Of a stretch of DNA of 5,091 nt, positions 3,522-5,091 are shown in pieces. Position 1 is the first letter of the stretch. Each line of letters begins with the position of its first letter. Position numbers and translations under genes: made by a program. The notes beneath the pieces are model-generated. The model was given only the letters and a program-made list of their open reading frames with translations. It made no database searches and had not been told where the DNA came from. The stretch lies in assembly GCA_021781075.1 (NCBI GenBank), contig JAJXXN010000066.1, positions 1 to 5,091 of the forward strand, given 5' to 3'. The DNA is from Acidobacteriota bacterium. Lineage in GTDB: Bacteria > Acidobacteriota > Terriglobia > Terriglobales > Acidobacteriaceae.

Positions 3522-5091
3522 ATGCGCCACGCTGCTCCATCCGTCCCGGCTGCACCGCACAGCAACACCGGCAAAATTCGCTTTGTCACCGCCGCATCGC
3601 TCTTCGACGGCCACGACGCCTCCATCAACATCATGCGCCGCATCCTCGTCGCGCAAGGCGCCGAGGTCGTCCACCTTGGCCACAACCGCTCCGTAGAGGA
3701 GATTGTCACAGCAGCCCTGCAGGAGGATGCGCAGGGCATCGCCGTCTCCAGCTACCAGGGCGGCCACATGGAGTTCTTCAAATACATGCTCGACCTGCTG
3801 CGCGCGCGCGGCGGCGAATCCATCAAGGTATTCGGCGGCGGCGGCGGTGTCATCGTCCCCGATGAAATCCGCGAGCTCGAGGCCTGCGGCGTCACCCGCA
3901 TCTTCAGCCCCGAAGACGGCCAGAGCATGGGCCTCACCGGCATGATCGCGTCCATGCTCGCAGCCTGCCGCGAAGCCGGCCCGCGGGCCGTGCCACACTC
4001 GCTCGACGGCCTTGTCCATGGTGACGCAAGCGAACGCTGGCTGGCGCTCGCGCGCCTGGTCTCCGTTCTCGAGTCGGGCAGCGCCGACACGGCGCTCAAG
4101 GCCGCCCTCCTCGCCGAGGCCAAAAAACTCCGCGTGCCCACGCTCGGCATCACCGGCATTGGCGGCGCAGGCAAATCCTCCCTCAGCGACGAACTCATCC
4201 GCCGTTTTCGCTTCGACCAGGATGACGCGCTCTCCATTGCCGTCCTCTCCATCGACCCGACGCGCCGCAAAACCGGCGGCGCACTCATGGGCGACCGCAT
4301 CCGCATGAACGCCATCGGCCCGTGGAAAAATGGCGAGCGCGTCTTCATGCGCTCACTGGCCACGCAGGCCGCCGGCTCCGAGCTCTCCACCGCACTCCCC
4401 GAGGTCATCGCCGCCGCCAAGCTCGCAGGCTTCGGCCTCATCCTCGTTGAAACCTCCGGCATCGGCCAGGGTGACTCCGCCATTGTCCCCCACGTGGATT
4501 TGAGCCTCTATGTGATGACCCCCGAGTTCGGCGCCGCCACTCAGCTTGAGAAAATCGACATGCTCGACTTCGCCGACTTCGTGGCCATCAACAAATTCGA
4601 CCGCAAGGGAGCCGAGGATGCGCTGCGCGATGTGCGCAAACAAGTCCAGCGAAACCGCGAGCTCTTCTCCACGCCGGTGGAAGGGCTCAACGTCTACGGC
4701 ACGCAGGCCTCGCACTTCAACGACGACGGCGTCACCGCCCTCTACCAGGGATTGCTGCCCGCGCTCGCCGCCCATGGCCTTGCGGTCAAGCCCGGCAAGC
4801 TCGCGCCCGTTGCCAGCAAAGTCTCCTCCAGCAAAAGCGCCATCGTGCCCGCCGCGCGCTCACGCTATCTGGCCGAGATTGCGGACTCCGTCCGCGGCTA
4901 CCATCGCTTTGTTGACGAACAGGTGCGGCTGGCGCGCGAGTTGCAGCAACTCACTGAAGCTCGCCGCATGGCGCAGGACGCAGGCAAAGGCGCCGACCTC
5001 GACGGCCTCATCCACGCCCGCGAGGCAAAGCTCCATGCCGATGCCAAACAACTGCTCGTCGCGTGGCCCACGCTCAAGGCCGCTTATTCAG
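3522..5091 (+). CDS. icmF: Fused acyl-CoA mutase IcmF, N-terminal 523 codons (runs off the window)
   Basis: Adenosylcobalamin-dependent isobutyryl-CoA mutase fused to its G-protein chaperone. IcmF interconverts isobutyryl-CoA and n-butyryl-CoA, and some relatives use pivalyl/isovaleryl-CoA. Residues about 18-150 are the B12-binding domain: DGHDAS with the lower axial ligand His31, SSYQGG (76-81) and GGGGG (105-109). Residues about 205-425 are the MeaB-like GTPase: P-loop GIGGAGKS (212-219), SIDPTRR (243-249), GDRIRM (257-262), ETSGIGQGD (310-318) and base-recognition NKFD (357-360). All key motifs are intact. The linker to the mutase begins near 440 (VPAARSRYLAEI). The family is about 1,090 aa, so the catalytic mutase domain and its substrate-deciding residues are missing here. 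The start is ATG 3522, with a weak GGGG Shine-Dalgarno 5 bases upstream. Order and spacing match IcmF, not separate mutase subunits. The pathway is probably branched-chain or short acyl-CoA metabolism. Confidence 0.96.
   Translation, partial: MRHAAPSVPAAPHSNTGKIRFVTAASLFDGHDASINIMRRILVAQGAEVVHLGHNRSVEEIVTAALQEDAQGIAVSSYQGGHMEFFKYMLDLLRARGGESIKVFGGGGGVIVPDEIRELEACGVTRIFSPEDGQSMGLTGMIASMLAACREAGPRAVPHSLDGLVHGDASERWLALARLVSVLESGSADTALKAALLAEAKKLRVPTLGITGIGGAGKSSLSDELIRRFRFDQDDALSIAVLSIDPTRRKTGGALMGDRIRMNAIGPWKNGERVFMRSLATQAAGSELSTALPEVIAAAKLAGFGLILVETSGIGQGDSAIVPHVDLSLYVMTPEFGAATQLEKIDMLDFADFVAINKFDRKGAEDALRDVRKQVQRNRELFSTPVEGLNVYGTQASHFNDDGVTALYQGLLPALAAHGLAVKPGKLAPVASKVSSSKSAIVPAARSRYLAEIADSVRGYHRFVDEQVRLARELQQLTEARRMAQDAGKGADLDGLIHAREAKLHADAKQLLVAWPTLKAAYS

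Noticed and set aside
3414..4019. Open 201-codon minus-strand frame covering the end of the secreted-protein gene and the start of icmF.
   Set aside because: It is antisense to two supported genes, has no family motifs, and crosses their intergenic gap.
3752..4483. Open 243-codon minus-strand frame opposite icmF.
   Set aside because: Ser/Arg/Met/Pro-rich shadow of a gene with unmistakable IcmF motifs on the plus strand.

Overview
The window is GC-rich bacterial chromosome whose codons mostly end in C or G. No mobile element, CRISPR array or phage gene is visible. The mix of a B12-dependent IcmF-type fusion mutase, a DUF4112 membrane protein, a YheT-like hydrolase and a secreted protein with 'GLSD' helical repeats fits Acidobacteriota (Terriglobia-like). 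That assignment is inferred from protein style and no marker gene confirms it.

Left part (1-1879, minus strand, read right to left): tRNA-His(GTG) at 1804-1879, an alpha/beta hydrolase of the YheT/COG0429 family at 704-1696, an unrecognised 183-aa protein at 153-704 whose start overlaps the hydrolase stop by one base, tRNA-Arg(TCT) at 73-149, and the first 12 codons of another gene (1-36) that leaves the window. The elements are tightly packed. The 183-aa gene stops 3 bases before the tRNA-Arg, so readthrough is likely, although the tRNA also has a plausible -10 box of its own inside the end of that gene.

Middle (1880-2594, plus strand): a 172-aa DUF4112 membrane protein starts head-to-head with tRNA-His, 37 bases away. 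It is followed by tRNA-Pro(TGG) behind a recognisable promoter. All three tRNAs encode their own CCA end.

Right part (2595-5091, plus strand): a 260-aa exported protein with two copies of a short helical motif and a beta-rich C-terminal half, then the first 523 codons of a fused acyl-CoA mutase (IcmF type). The visible part of the mutase holds the B12-binding domain and the G-protein chaperone domain. The mutase catalytic domain lies beyond the window.

The genes do not form one obvious pathway. The only clear functional unit is the translationally coupled hydrolase/183-aa pair. Nothing here proves a new system. The best leads are that pair, the secreted repeat protein, and the compact arrangement of tRNAs with protein genes.
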